Shown here one piece after another: positions 1 to 11,933 of a stretch of 64,000 nucleotides of DNA (positions are counted from its first letter, which is position 1; every line of letters begins with the position of its first letter). Both the position numbers and the translations under genes were made by a program. The DNA comes from Cryptomeria japonica (taxonomy: Eukaryota > Streptophyta > Pinopsida > Cupressales > Cupressaceae): contig NC_081411.1 of the NCBI RefSeq assembly GCF_030272615.1, forward strand, positions 37,856,640-37,920,639, written 5' to 3'. Below the pieces are notes generated by a model that worked only from the letters and a program-made list of their open reading frames with translations, did no database searches and was not told the DNA's origin.

Positions 1-303
1 GCTTGTCCACATGAACATATTCATAATCACTATCAGAAGAATTAGGAGTTGTATTTCCATCATGAATAAAATTTTTAGTCATTTCTTCATCAATATTTAT
101 ATAAAGAGGAGAATGAACATGAAGAGTAGTATACCCATCACATGTTTTGTGCAACTTATGATTTGGAGATTTAGGTTGAACATCTTGCATAGGAGAAAAC
201 TAAATCATGTCAACTAGTGGAGTTTTAGGAGATTGAATAATTTGAGGGACAATTCACAAGCTCAAACATGACATCTTCATCATAATTCTATCGCACAATG
301 ATT
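1..303 (-). mobile_element. Continuation of GP1 internal region, no clear gene
   Basis: Sequence downstream (in minus-strand sense) of the proline-rich tail. It has the same composition as the GP1 body and I see no conserved domain. The element continues beyond the window edge. Confidence 0.4.
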
Positions 304-3203
304 TCATCGAGTCTTAGTAGAAGGTTGAGAAAGAGGAGGAACATCTGAAAAAGTAGGAATGTTGTTCTCTTTGATAGTTGAAGGTTGAGGTCTTTTAGGT
401 TGGACAAGAGGAGAAGCATGCCTCTTTTCTCTATAAGAGGAAGGAGGTGGAATTGCACCATATAAAGGAGGAATGTTAGGTGTATGAAGAAGGCCAGGTC
501 CAACATGAGGAGGAGGTATAGGTATAATCTTAGGAGGAATATTGTTGTTCTTCTTAGAAGATAGAATAGGCACATCCATAGGAATAAATTGAATATCTTC
601 CTTGGGAGGGAGATTAGTTCTATCCATGAGGGGAAGAAATTTATTTTCAAGTATGATAGGAATGTTAAGTGTTGGGGATATAGGTTGACTCAAGGATAAG
701 ATCATATCTTTCTTCCATTTTTGATAAGGTTGAAAAAGAGCATCACTCCTTGATGGAAGAGATTGAAATTACTTAGGCCAAAAGAAATCAATAGGAACAT
801 TGAGGATTATTTCAGATGATCTAAATAAGGTATGGTTAATAGTTATGATTTCACTATTGTGAGGAAATTTCAAACACTTATGGATTAGAGAAGCAATAGC
901 CTTCATGGAAGATAGCCAAGGATAGCCCAACTTCACATGGAATTGCTCAGAAGAGGGTATGATAACAAAGTCAACATCCATAGATTTAGTATGAACTTCA
1001 ATAGGAAGGGTGATAGAGAAAATGTTAGGACAAGAGAATCCATCAAATAACTTTACAACTACATTAGAGGCATCATATATTGGTTAATGCAATCATAACG
1101 TGAAAAGATACTCCTCGGTGATGATATTAACCACATAAGAGGGATCAACAAGAGTGTCATGACAAGGGATATCCTTAACCTTCATAACTATGTATTAAAG
1201 GCCATTGGGTGCTCTAATGGTCTCACTAGGGTCAAATGTAATACAAAAATCCTTAGGCGTATCTTGTTTTTCTACCATATTTACCAAGTTCAGAGCCATA
1301 AAGTGATTTCCTCAGAGGAGAAAGAAGTATAATCAGTCTCAATCACGTTAGAGGTATGAGAAGGAAAAGGATCAGTAAAAATTTTAAGATTTTTATCAGG
1401 AGGAGCTACTGATTTATTTCTCTTATCATTCACACTTGCCACAGATATAGTATTATTATCATTCAAATCTTGAATCTTACTTTTCAATGCAAAACATTTA
1501 TCAGTACCATGACTAGGCTGACCATGAAATTGATAAAAGGAATTGTTATCAAAATAAGGGGATGCAAGTTTAGAAGGATCAACTTGTTTTATAGGAGGAA
1601 ATTTGATAACATTTCTTTGCAACAACTAAGACATAATACTATTTAAAGATTCATTCAAAGGAGTAAGCAATCTTTCTCTTTTGAAAAAATTAGAAATAGA
1701 ACGCACACCTATTGTAGCATTCACATTGTTGTTGCTTATTGTATCATTCAACTTGATTTAGCTTTTTGTTTATTTGAACTTCATAAACGGTTCTTGAACA
1801 CTCTCCCCCTTATCACTCAGAGCCATAGGAGTGGATTTCTCCATTTGACTCACAGACAATTGATAATTATGGAGTGTTGCGCACAACTATGGAAAGAAAG
1901 TAAACTCAATCAAAAGAATATTTTCCCTGATATATTTTTGCAAATGAGAAATGAAAATTCTTTGAATATCATTATCAGGTAGATGAAAAGAAATTTGAGC
2001 ACAAAAATTCTTATATCTACCAATGAAAGCAGTCAGTTTTTCTTTAATAGCTTGTTTACAATGCATTAAATCAATCAAAGTGATTTTAAGACCAATGTTA
2101 TTGTGAAATTTTTGGATGAAATCATTTGCTAGTTTTTGAAAAGAAGTGATGGAATAAGAAGGAAAAGAGAAATACCATTATAAATCCTTATCTCTTGATG
2201 TTCTTGTAAACAGTTTTGCAAGCAATCTTTGATCATAAGCAAAATCAATACACAAGGTTTGAAATATTTTAACATGTGTAAGAGGATCACCTTTTCTATT
2301 ATAGAGTTCCAATTGAGGGACCTCAAAATGCTTAGGTGGCATGACTTTAACAATATCAAGAGAAAGTGGTCCCGCAACATCAAATGTCGGCACACTAAAC
2401 TTGGATTGACTCATGGAAGCAATTTGTTGTTATAATGAATACACGATTTGAGCAAGATTGTTAATGGTTGCTTTGATAGAAGAATTGATTGGAGACATAG
2501 TTGATTGAGAAGGTGGTGTGATGTTATTGAAGGAAGGCATAGATTGAGAATAAGGTGGTGGGACATTATGATAAGTAGGCAAAGGTGATGATTGCATAGC
2601 GAACGGGACACTTAAAGGAGGAACAAATTTGTTGAATAAATTTCCCCCTTGTGTTACATTGATTGATTGAAGGATAATATGAATACTTATGGAAGACATA
2701 GGTAAATATGGAGGATGAAATGAAGAAGAGATATTGCACCCATGACCAATGGTTGTAGGAATAACATTTTGAGTTGATGTAGCCATGATGTTTGAAGTGA
2801 AAGTAGGAATACTAGCCATTGAAGTGGTCAAAGGAATAAAAGAAGATTTGATTTGAAGGTTGTGAATAACATAAGTTGTCATCACAACTCTTGATAGGCA
2901 TGACATTATAATCAACAATATGAGAAATGCCACGTAATATATCAATTTTGGATTCTTATCACTTTGAATCATGCATTTAAGGCCTTCAATTAATGGAAGA
3001 GCTTCACTATTAGGGTATTCTTGGGACATACATTGTTGAAAGTTATCAAATTGATTGTCCAATTTTGAAATTTGATCGATGGAGACTCTAGTTAAATCTT
3101 TTTCTTCATCATGGGATTCATCAATTGGATAGATAGGGACATGATTAGGATGGGAATAATTAGCATTATTCTCATTAAGGAAGTCACCCAAATTATGCTT
3201 CAT
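304..3203 (-). pseudogene. Degenerate gag-protease polyprotein of gypsy element GP1
   Basis: Reading leftwards from about 3203, one broken frame runs through a long N-terminal region rich in P, S, N and H, a gag-like stretch (about 2414-1887; helical, ending in DLMHCKQAIKEKL and FIGRYKNFC), a region resembling the usual plant gypsy gag segment YFDNNSFYQFHGQPSHGTD (about 1560-1500), and then a protease-like fold. The last is seen as a degenerate VDPSYVVNII active-site loop near 1160-1130 and the LGYPWLSSMKAIA motif near 925-890, matching the LGRPW motif of retroviral-type aspartic proteases. A proline-rich tail follows (705-304). Frame changes lie between about 1290 and 981, and stops interrupt the frame. 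Gag would form the particle and protease would cut the polyprotein. The gene is dead. The 5' LTR lies at 10434-11651 and the leader is split by NA1. The remainder lies left of the window. Confidence 0.7.
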
Positions 3204-3308
3204 CTCCTCGGTAATTAAGCCTTGGGAAGCCTTAATTCTAATTCTTCATCTAACACGGATAGTGTAGGTAGGACTAATACTAGTAAAACTCATGCACTAG
3301 AGGGAAAA
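3204..3308 (-). mobile_element. GP1 leader next to gag, up to the NA1 insertion
   Basis: Short AT-rich stretch between the first gag methionine and the left end of NA1. It should be contiguous with 9357-10415 once NA1 is removed. The 5 bases before NA1 are GAAAA and the 5 bases after it are AAAAA, a target duplication with one mismatch. Confidence 0.5.
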
Positions 3309-4081
3309 TGTTACTATTTACTAATTTGTCATTAGTTTTATGTCCAAAGTCATCCTATATACTCTAGTCAGTTAATACTACCAAAATATTCAGTCGGTAA
3401 GTACTAAGGTGTCAGTTACAGAAGAAAGGCTAGTCACCGAGATGAGACATACCGAGCTATCTACCGAGTAAAGTTCATATGTCTACCGAGCAGCAAAGAA
3501 GGTATACCGAGTTAATCTAAACTGAGTGGAAACATGTTACCAGAATCAATGAACTTGGACACATATGTGGAAACGTGTTACAAGATTTGAGAACATGGAA
3601 CCGTTATTGCATAGGAAATTACATTTAAAGATTTTGTATGATTTTGAGGGAGTTTATCCAATGAAATAACTTCTATGTTTATTCATTCAATAAAAAATGT
3701 TTGTATAATTGATGTATGAACAATATCACTATCTTAGAAGATCTATATATACAGAGTGATTTGAGTATCTAAAAAAGTGGAAGAATGATGATTTGAAAAT
3801 GAAAATCATGAGAGAAGATAAGATGAGAAGAGGGACAGAGTATACAAAAGAGGTCACCGAGAAGGTTTTTAGAGAATAGTTTAAGGGACAAAGTATACAG
3901 AAGAGGTCACCGAGTTGATCTATCAATTACCGAGGTATGCTATGAGCATGGTAATTTCATATTGAGCACATAGAGTCTGCTATAACATTTTAGATGTAAA
4001 GTTGCAGATATTTTGTAAAGATTTTTGATTGAATTATTTTGAGTTGTGTTAGAAACCTTTAACAGGGTAAAAGATTCTAAC
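3309..4081 (+). repeat. NA1 5' LTR, truncated at its 3' end
   Basis: Aligns base by base with 8219-8940: same start TGTTACTATTT, same CAGTCGGTAAGTACTAAGG, same TATA region. Similarity stops abruptly after TCTAAC at 4081, so about 415 bp of R/U5 present in the 3' copy are missing. It has a roughly 60-bp segment (around 3845-3905) that the other copy lacks, with AGAGGTCACCGAG on both sides, so it is a local duplication or a deletion in the partner. It also has eight ACCGAG motifs. TATA-like TATATATACA lies at 3744-3753. Confidence 0.8.
3744..3753 (+). promoter_or_regulatory. TATA box of NA1 5' LTR
   Basis: TATATATACA inside the U3 part of the LTR, conserved at the matching place in the 3' copy (about 8652-8661). 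Pol II transcription of the element would start roughly 25-35 bases downstream. Confidence 0.6.
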
Positions 4082-4598
4082 TAATCAATAAAGGTATGAA
4101 GGGATTGCATTTTCACAAGATTAGATCTTAACAGTTCCTATTTAATCATGAACATGATTCCAAAATCTACATACCTAAGATGTAACATTTTTTTTTTATC
4201 TAGTCTTTGGAGTACCAGAGAAGTCGGTATATGTATTAACCTGTCTAGTCGGTAAAAGCATATAAGGAAGTTAGTCGGTTTAGTGGAACCGAGTGCATTT
4301 AATGCTTATCTTACCTAACTGCACAAAGCCTGATAAGGTAAAAGGGTGTATTTAAAGTTCTTTGTGCGGTCATTTTACACTTACTAGTTTTCAAAGAGCA
4401 GAGCTAAGCGAATCAAAGGTGATCAAACATTTCCAGAGCGAATTTCAAGGTATTTTCACACAATCCTAAACGCATTTTCAAGCAAGTTAACCGATCAGTA
4501 TCAGTTGTGAATATTTGCATTGTATTTACTAAGTGGCAAGCATTTTCTGGTTAGTTGAAACCCTAAGCTATTTTTGTTAGTAGAAATCCAAGTTTGAA
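4082..4598 (+). mobile_element. NA1 leader upstream of the ORF
   Basis: No counterpart in the 3' LTR and no ORF of note. GTATTTAAAG at about 4346-4355 is a second TATA-like site about 245 bp before the ORF ATG. If gag-pol was deleted here, this stretch may be the old pol-to-ORF spacer, and the second TATA could be a separate promoter for the ORF; that is inference. Confidence 0.4.
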
Positions 4599-7500
4599 AT
4601 GGCTCCCAAGATGTAGAAACCCATTGTAGTTGAGACTATTGAGAAGCCCTCACTTAAGTATTCCTTAACTCCCAAAGTGGCATTTGAACCCGATGAGAAA
4701 ACTGCATTCTCTCTTATTCCGAATAGGGTTCTATTGGTTGAAGATGTCAGATTTTATACTAAGTGTCGTGTTGAAGAGCTAGGTCATACCGAAATTAAGG
4801 ATATGTATGATGAATTATGCACCAATGGAATCCTGGATAGTAAGTTTGAGCATATCAAAGTTAAGGGATTGACCGAAGCCTTAACCTATCCTCAAGTCTT
4901 CAAACCCCAATGGGTCAAGTTTGTCTTGAGCAGAGTGCATGATGACTTAATATGGTTAGAGGATCAACCGTTCAAGATCACCAAGGAGATTATTCATATA
5001 ATAACTGGATACCCTATATTCAACCATGCTCGAGCACAGAAGATGATTTCATAGAAGGAATTGATAACATTAACCGGAGTTGAGTCTGATTGCAGAGTTC
5101 TTAAGTTGAATAATGTAACAGATGAAGAACTAAAGTTTGCAATTAGAGTTATTGGTTATTGTTTCTTCTAGTTGGCAAGAGAAAACAATGTACCGTGTGC
5201 AATTTTGGATTTGGCCTATAAAACTATGAAAAAGGGTATGAAAATTGATTTATGTGAAGTATTGTTGAAGAATATTTTTGAAAATCTCAACAAAATAAGG
5301 AAACCTAAGAAGAATAACATTACTAACACACTTAAGTTTGGGTCACTCTTAGTGTGCATGTTCTTCTATTTTCAGAAGTTCTTTCCATTAGTCGATAGCA
5401 TCATTTGGGAATTACACCGACCAATCACTCATAAAATAAATGACTTTATCAAACAGCTAGGTGATAATTTCAATGAGATAATGGATGAATACTTTAACAA
5501 ATTTTAGGAAAAGATGCATAACAGTTACAAGATCCCACCTCAGCTAGTGGAAAAATATAAGGACACTATATGTTTTGAAGTTGACACTGACTATTGTTAT
5601 GTCAATGCAGTAGAACCCCGAACTCAATCTTTACTGCCTATGGGTTATGAGATTGATTTTGATATTACTCAACAACAGATAGATGCCTTTTTGGCACTTC
5701 CAAGGCACTTGACCGAGATCAGGTATGGTACCTATGAAGAGGTAAAAGAGAAAGTAAAAATGAGCATTGTGGTACCAAAGGCTACCAGAAAAGCCACTAA
5801 AATGATCAAAGATTTAACTAAAAAATTTGGAGAAGGTTCTACCTCCACACCTACTAAGCCAACAGGTAGGAAAACTGATCAACTTTCAATTGAGGAAGAA
5901 TCTGAAGCTCAAGAAGCAGCAATTACTCTGAGCACTGAGTTGCCAAAGGGAAAAATTTGAGAAGAAAGAAATAGGATACAACTAAGGTATCACCGACTCC
6001 ACCAGTTAAGCGACCTAACACTAGATCATCTACAGTGTCACCTAGTAAGAGGCAGAAAAATGTTGAATTGCCTAAAGTTACAAAGACTTATAGAAAGTCG
6101 ACCAGAAGACTAATTTTGAATAAGGAGTCAAGTGACATAGAATCTAAAGATGCAAATAAATTTCAGATTGTTAAATGCACAAAGGAAGATGTACACAGTG
6201 TTGACAATTTTTGTGCAAAATTGAAACAATATGGAGGATTTGGGTCATTTAGATATGTACAGTATGACACCCGAATAGAAGAAGAAAAGAGGCAAATAGA
6301 AGAGTCAGTAGTATGTACACTTCTCAAATTCTGAGTATTGGAAGTAACTGATTTTCTTTCAAAAGCATTGTACTTTCATATTGACAACAGATGGAAATAT
6401 GCTATGGACTTGGAGAAGCAGATAAGAGAAAGAGTTTTGGTACATCTCTTTCCAGACATGTCGGTAGATGATATAAGAAATCATTTGAAAAACTACCAGA
6501 CAAACTTTCAAGTAAAGCAAAGGGCCTTTAAAATGATGAATGGTCTTTATCTTGAACTAGAGAAGGAAACTAAAGAAAATGGCAAGAAATATTTAGAATT
6601 CAGAGTGAAGAGCCTCAAGGTGAAGTGGAAATAGTTGAACTAGATGAGGATGTCATGGACACTGAGGCATAGGAAGAAGAAATGATAGAAGGAAATGCCT
6701 ATGCAAAACTTGTATCCAATGAATCAGTCTTGGAACAAGTTAAGTCCTATCCTTCGGTAACTCAACAAGTGTCAACCGAGAAACCTCAGGACACAGAACA
6801 AGGTAAAGAGGATCAAAAGGCTACACAAGGTGAATCTATCTCTCAGGCCATAGGTGAGCAAACTTCTCAAGCACCTGCAAGCATTGAAACTATTGCCATT
6901 GAGACCCCAAGTAAGGAATTACTGAAGGATACAACAGAGGCTACAGGAACTAACAAAAGTGTTGCTTCTACCGAGCAACATACTGAGGAAGATCAAGCCT
7001 CCAAAGCCATTGTACTCATTCAACCGGTGAAGGCATCATCATCCAAAGAGAAGAAAGCAAAGAAGCACAGTTTCAAGATAGATCTGTCAAAGCCTATTGT
7101 GTTACAGAATGTTGATATTTCAAAACTAAAAGGGAAAGCACTTATTGAACTCAGAGAGCTTTGTAAGCCAAAAGCAGAACAGGAAAAATATATAGCTTTT
7201 CAGAAGAAGAACCGACTACTTCAGAAGGTCAAAGCATTATTGACAGACATGCTACCTGAAGCTACCATAAATAAAGATGCTACCATCCATATGAAACTGG
7301 ATGAACTACTCACTCAATTAGAAGTATCAAGAGTAGACACATCAGAAAACCTTAGCAAATTAAAAGAAAAAGAACTAATTGCCAAGATGATTGAAGAAGT
7401 GCAGAAAGCAATTGTTATAGGTAAAACGAAGCTTATTGGATTCATTGTTGGGTTGTCACCTCAACTCAAGCACATTATTTATTTATTCCAGAAGTTATGT

Positions 7501-7932
7501 ACATTTTCATTCTTTATTAAAGATATCAAGCATAAGACTGAAGTCATTGAAAAAGAGATTACCGATCTCTCAAATAAACTTACTATCGAGCCAAATTCTA
7601 TTCAGAATTTTTATACAAAGCTACAAACTCTTATGGCTCAACAGTTAGAACTTCAGAATGAAGAGCACAAAATAAGGATGGATATTATGACTCTTCAGAC
7701 ATTATTTATTCCCCATCTATCATCAGTTCAAGAGCAGATCAACCGAGCTACACAATTATCCACTCAAATAGAAGGAAGCACTTTAGATGGTTTGATTTCA
7801 CTGTTAGTTGATATTACAACTCAGAATTCTTTAATGAAAAGTGTCAAGGATGCACTTACCAATGCTCTCAATGACACTTGTACTAAGTATAAATCTATTT
7901 TTGATCAGTTGCCCCCACCTAATGGTAACTAG
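4599..7932 (+). pseudogene. Long degenerate ORF of NA1 (gag/env-like extra ORF, about 1,100 codons)
   Basis: ATG at 4599 opens MAPKM followed by TAG. The same frame then runs through stops at 4614, 5052, 5169 and 5505, with frame changes near 5960-6035 and 6634-6682, ending at TAG 7930-7932. The N-terminal third contains ITKEIIHIITGYPI (about 4975-5016), a pattern seen in poorly characterised plant retroelement ORFs annotated as transposon or envelope-like proteins. The middle is lysine-rich and basic, then rich in Q, E and T (6700-7050). The C-terminal third (7130-7900) is leucine- and charge-patterned like a coiled coil. No signal peptide, zinc knuckle or catalytic motif is seen. Function unknown: structural, gag-like or Sirevirus env-like roles are all possible. 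Polypurine tracts follow at once, which is the position of an env-like ORF. Confidence 0.65.
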
Positions 7933-8218
7933 TTTTGATGTTTGTCAAAAAGGGGGAGTGTACCGAGTATATACAGAGTATCTGAGTGTACAATTTATTA
8001 TATATACCAAGTGTACAGATGAAATTGATAGGGGGAGCATGGAACATCGAGAGCATGCTGCAAATCAAGTTTTGTACAACATATTGATAAGGGGAGTATG
8101 TATTTGAACAAATGTATACATTGTCACTTCAGTCAAATTTTGTTAGTATATAGATTTTGTGTTATGACTTTGAAAGGAGTTTTGTCAAACATACCAAACT
8201 AATGCCAAAAGGGGAGAT
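7933..8218 (+). other. Array of four polypurine tracts before NA1 3' LTR
   Basis: GGGGAG-type tracts occur at about 7946-7958, 8030-8036, 8089-8096 and 8205-8218; the last, AAAAGGGGAGAT, directly abuts the LTR. The primer for plus-strand DNA synthesis is normally a single tract; serial copies are a Sirevirus trait. The text around tracts 1 and 4 is similar (GTCAAAAAGGGGG and GCCAAAAGGGGAG), suggesting tandem duplication. Confidence 0.65.
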
Positions 8219-9356
8219 TGTTACTATTTACTAAGTTGTCATTAGTTTTATGTCCAAAGTCATCCTATATACTCTAGTTGGTTAATACTACCAAAATATT
8301 CAGTCGGTAAGTACTAAGGTGTCGATTATAGAAGAAAGGCTAGTCACCAAGATGAGACATACCAAGCTGTCTACCGAGTAAAGTTCATATGTCTACCGAG
8401 CAGCAAACAAGGTATACCAAGTTAATCTGAACTGAGTGGAAATGTGTTACCAGATTCAATGAACCTAGACACATGTGGAAACGTGTTACAAGATTCAAGA
8501 ACAAGGAACCATTATTACATAGGAAATTGCATTTAAAGATTTTGTATGATTTTGAGGGAGTTTATCCAATGAAATAATTTCTATGTTTATTCATTCGATA
8601 AAACATGTTTGTATAATCGATGTATGAACAAGATCACCATCTCAGAAGATCTATATATACAGAGTGATTTGAGTATCTAAAAAAGAGGAAAAATGATGAT
8701 TTGAAAATGAAAATCATGAGAGAAGATAAGATGTGAAGATGGACAGAGTATACAGAAGAGGTCACTGAGTTGATCTATCAATTACTAAGGTATGCTATGA
8801 GCATGGTAATTTCATATTGAGCACACAGAGTTTGCTATAACATTTCAGATGTAAAGTTGCAGATATTTTGTAAAGATTTTTGATTGAATTATTTTGAGTT
8901 GTGTTAGAAACCTTTAACAGGGTAAAAGACTCTAACAAAGTCTATAAATTGTAAAGCCTTTAACTAGGTACAACATTTTGTAAAAGTGTTTGTAAAAATC
9001 CTTTAGCAAGGTAGATCTAAAGATCTTGATACTCCTAATAGGGTAAGCTAACAAAAATAGCTAAACATGTAGCTCTAACCGAGCAACCTTTATTATTGTA
9101 GTAGTGAAGTTGTGGGTGCCATCCCCACCACAATTTTTCTCTATAACCAAGAGTTTCTGCATAACCAAAATCTTTGTGTTATGGAGTGAAATGTGTATGG
9201 TTGTTATTTATGTGATTATGTTTTAGTTTTATATATTTATGAGATCAGCAATATTCAGTTTATGTTTATAAGTACAATTGTTTTAGAAGAAGAGTTTTGA
9301 TGTACTAATTCACCGCTCCCCTCTTAGTACATTAGCTTTCCTAGCCAGACCTAACA
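8219..9356 (+). repeat. NA1 3' LTR
   Basis: Starts TGTTACTATTT right after the polypurine tract and ends CTAACA; 1,138 bp. TATA-like CTATATATAC at 8651-8660. Compared with the 5' LTR, five of seven comparable ACCGAG sites have lost their CpG by transition (ACCAAG, ACTGAG or ACTAAG). Followed by GP1 leader. Confidence 0.8.
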
Positions 9357-10415
9357 AAAAATTGAAATTTTGAAGTTTGAACAAAGCTTACAAAAATGAG
9401 TAATGCAAAATTTAAGAAAATAATGATTAAACAATTTGAACTTTGTTGGAGGCAGATAATGACACAATTTCCAAAATAATAAATCAAAGGAAATTGGAAT
9501 TTTAAAATTAGGGCCAAGGGTATACCACTTAATTTTAAAATTGATAAAAAAAAACAGAATTTTTAAAATTAGGGCAGATTATAATTAACCTCTTAATTTT
9601 ATAATTTTTCTTAAAATTTGAAATGTTGAATTTTGGAGATATTTTTTATTTTAGAGGTATCAAAATTTGACAAAAGTAGCCAATCTTCTGGATTTGGGCT
9701 ATTAAATATAGTCATAACACTCTGACCAACTTTTTAAAAAAAATTCACAGATGAATATTATGATGATTTTAAAGCTAATCCCAAAAAAATGACGGATTTT
9801 ACGATTTCTAGATAGGCAAAAATAAGGTTCAAATGTGAAAATAGGACCCTATTAGGGTTTTCAAGAAAAAAAGGGAATTAGATTGCAAATTTGAAAAGAA
9901 TCAAACCTAAAAGGAAGGGACACCTTGTAAAATGTTTAGAAATCTGAATTTGAATGAAATTGATTGAAATTTGTACAAAATCTAATTAATTTTGAAAATT
10001 AGGGTTTTATGACTTAACCACTTAATTTTTGAAATTTAAATTTTGAAAAGAAGAGGGAAATTAAAAATTGGAATTGTAGGAATGAAGACAAATCTGAAAA
10101 CAGTCACAAATCTAAAAATTGAATGGGAATAAATTTTTTGCACAAGTTCAAGATAATTATTAAAAGTTAGGGTTTTGACAATTAACCTCTTAATATTGTG
10201 AATTTGATTTGTAAATTGAACAAGACAATGAAGAAATTGAATTTGACAAACAAAGCAATTTTAGATCTAAAACAATAGATAGCAATTTTTGCAAAACACA
10301 AGTTCAATTTCAATTTTAAAAACTAAAGTTTTGAATGAGTTAACCACTAAGTTTGCAGAAAAATTAAAATTGTAAATGAAAAATATGCAATTATTTTTAG
10401 AATAAAGCATGTAAG
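9357..10415 (-). mobile_element. GP1 untranslated leader with five degenerate internal repeats
   Basis: AT-rich, no convincing ORF. A motif of about 40 bp, in plus-strand text TTAAAATTAGGG followed by TTAACC then CTTAATTTT, recurs near 9499, 9559, 9989, 10157 and 10308. It lies between the primer-binding site and gag of GP1. Confidence 0.55.
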
Positions 10416-10430
10416 ACGTCGGGTTCACCA
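10416..10430 (-). other. Primer-binding site of GP1
   Basis: Minus strand reads TGGTGAACCCGACGT three bases after the LTR end CATTACA. A TGG start complements the CCA end of a tRNA. GP2 has nearly the same site (62150-62165), so it is a lineage trait. I do not identify the tRNA. Confidence 0.7.
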
Positions 10431-10433
10431 AAA

Positions 10434-11651
10434 TGTAATGCTGGAAAAAATGAGTGAATGAGAGATCCAGAGGAAATATTTTCTTCCCTCTAAGGAGAGA
10501 TGAAAGTTTCACTTCAGATTTCCCTTCAAACACTTTTTCATGCATTACATTAGAAGAGGGGGGAAAATGCACTAGATTTAACCTCTAGAGAAGGAGATTG
10601 AATTATTAGTGATGTAAGAATGGTAAGTTAATCCCCTCTTCTAGAATGAGATTTGAATTATTTGAATTATGTACTTATGACCAAGTGAAAAAATGACAAA
10701 GATCTAATTATAACTCAAGATATAAGCATAAGATGAAGCTATGCACTTCGATCTGGCAATAATATGTCGAGACGAAGCTATCCTATGAATTTGAGAAAAA
10801 GTTGTCTAGACCATGGCAAAAGTGTACACAATACTCCAAAAAATCTGCGAAACGAAAAGGGTTTTTCCACCTTTGCAAATGGAGTCCAAATCTGAAAGTA
10901 CAACTGCACACCTGCAACCTACACACAAAAAAGAGAGGAAAAGGAGTTGGGATTGGGGGATTGCCTTTAGGTCAAACCCTAGTTTTTGAATTAACCAAAT
11001 GATGAAAGAAAGTACTTGCAAGTAAATGTAAATGAAAGAATAAAATGTAAATCACCTCAAGGGAGGCTGTAGATAGAATATAGGTAGATTTTCTTTTGTG
11101 GAATTGAATGTTGAAAGGGATCTCCTCTTCAATGGTTGAATCCTTGACTTGAATGCAACACCTAGCCTTGAAGGGAGACTTGAGAATGCTCAATGCTAGA
11201 AATAAATGTTTGAATGCTTGAACTTATGCCTACTTTATCACTTATACAACTTTTCCGCTTGTTGAAATTATGCAAATAAGAGTAAAAATGCAACTTATCT
11301 ACTCGTCAATTAGGGTTAACTAACTGATTTTTCATCATAGGCCGACACTGGGAGAGTTTTCTCACTCAATGTATAACCATCAAAGCACAATTGGAAAGGA
11401 TCCCACCCCAAAATAGGGTAGGGACAGGGGTGCCACACCCTTGTCTTAGGAGGGACAGGAGCACCATGCCCCTATCCTGCCCATTTTTCTAGGACTAGAT
11501 ATAGTTCAGGCAGTATGGAGGGAAAGAAAGATGCAATTTTCATGTGATGAGCAAGTCTCTAGTGTCCGATAAGGCCTAGGGATTTGATTCGCATGCATGA
11601 GGACCCTAATATGGTCAAAAATTGCAAGGGTCACAATTTTATGACACTACA
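10434..11651 (-). repeat. GP1 5' LTR
   Basis: Minus-strand start TGTAGTGTCATAAAATTG at 11651 and end CAGCATTACA at 10434; about 1.2 kb. It matches 37155-38367 along its length, in the other orientation. A GC-rich module (11400-11485) with repeated CCCCTATCCTG / CAGGGGTGCC words lies in U3. The base sequence outside the LTR start is CATCT (read on the minus strand). A weak TATA (TGTATAAGTG, minus) is near 11250. Confidence 0.85.
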
Positions 11652-11933
11652 AGATGATATTACATTGAAGTTAACAAAATCCCCTTGTTTATGATATCCT
11701 TGTTGGGCTCTGATCTAACTTTGATAGATATTCTGTTAAGCTCTATTTTTCACATTTATCTCTCTCCCTTTGACATCAATGCCAAAAATTAGACATAATC
11801 ATCAAAGAAAAATCATAAATCCCCTGAACCACATAGCAGACTACTCCCCTTGAGTAGTAGCACCAACCCATCAATCCATCCAATGAATAGTAGCTCGTTA
11901 AATGCATAACAAACTAATGCCAATCAACATCAC
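11652..11933 (-). mobile_element. Sirevirus 3' noncoding region, cut by GP1
   Basis: Minus-strand text after the copia stop codon contains GGCATTGATGTCAAAGGGAG (about 11785-11766) and a second purine tract AAGGGGAT (about 11686-11679), the start of a serial polypurine region. It ends at CATCT where GP1 begins. Its natural continuation appears to be 38373-38479. Confidence 0.6.

Larger units (their letters stand above)
3309..9356 (+). mobile_element. NA1: copia-like non-autonomous element with a single long ORF
   Basis: The element is bounded by direct repeats 3309-4081 and 8219-9356 that begin TGTTACTATTT; the right copy ends CTAACA, so the termini are TGTTA...TAACA. Between them are a leader, one long broken ORF (4599-7932) and a series of four polypurine tracts before the 3' LTR. 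No gag zinc knuckle, integrase or reverse transcriptase is visible. Multiple polypurine tracts before the 3' LTR are known from the Sirevirus branch of copia, so I infer a Sirevirus-derived element that lost gag-pol. It sits inside the leader of GP1, in the opposite orientation, and is therefore younger than GP1. Confidence 0.75.
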
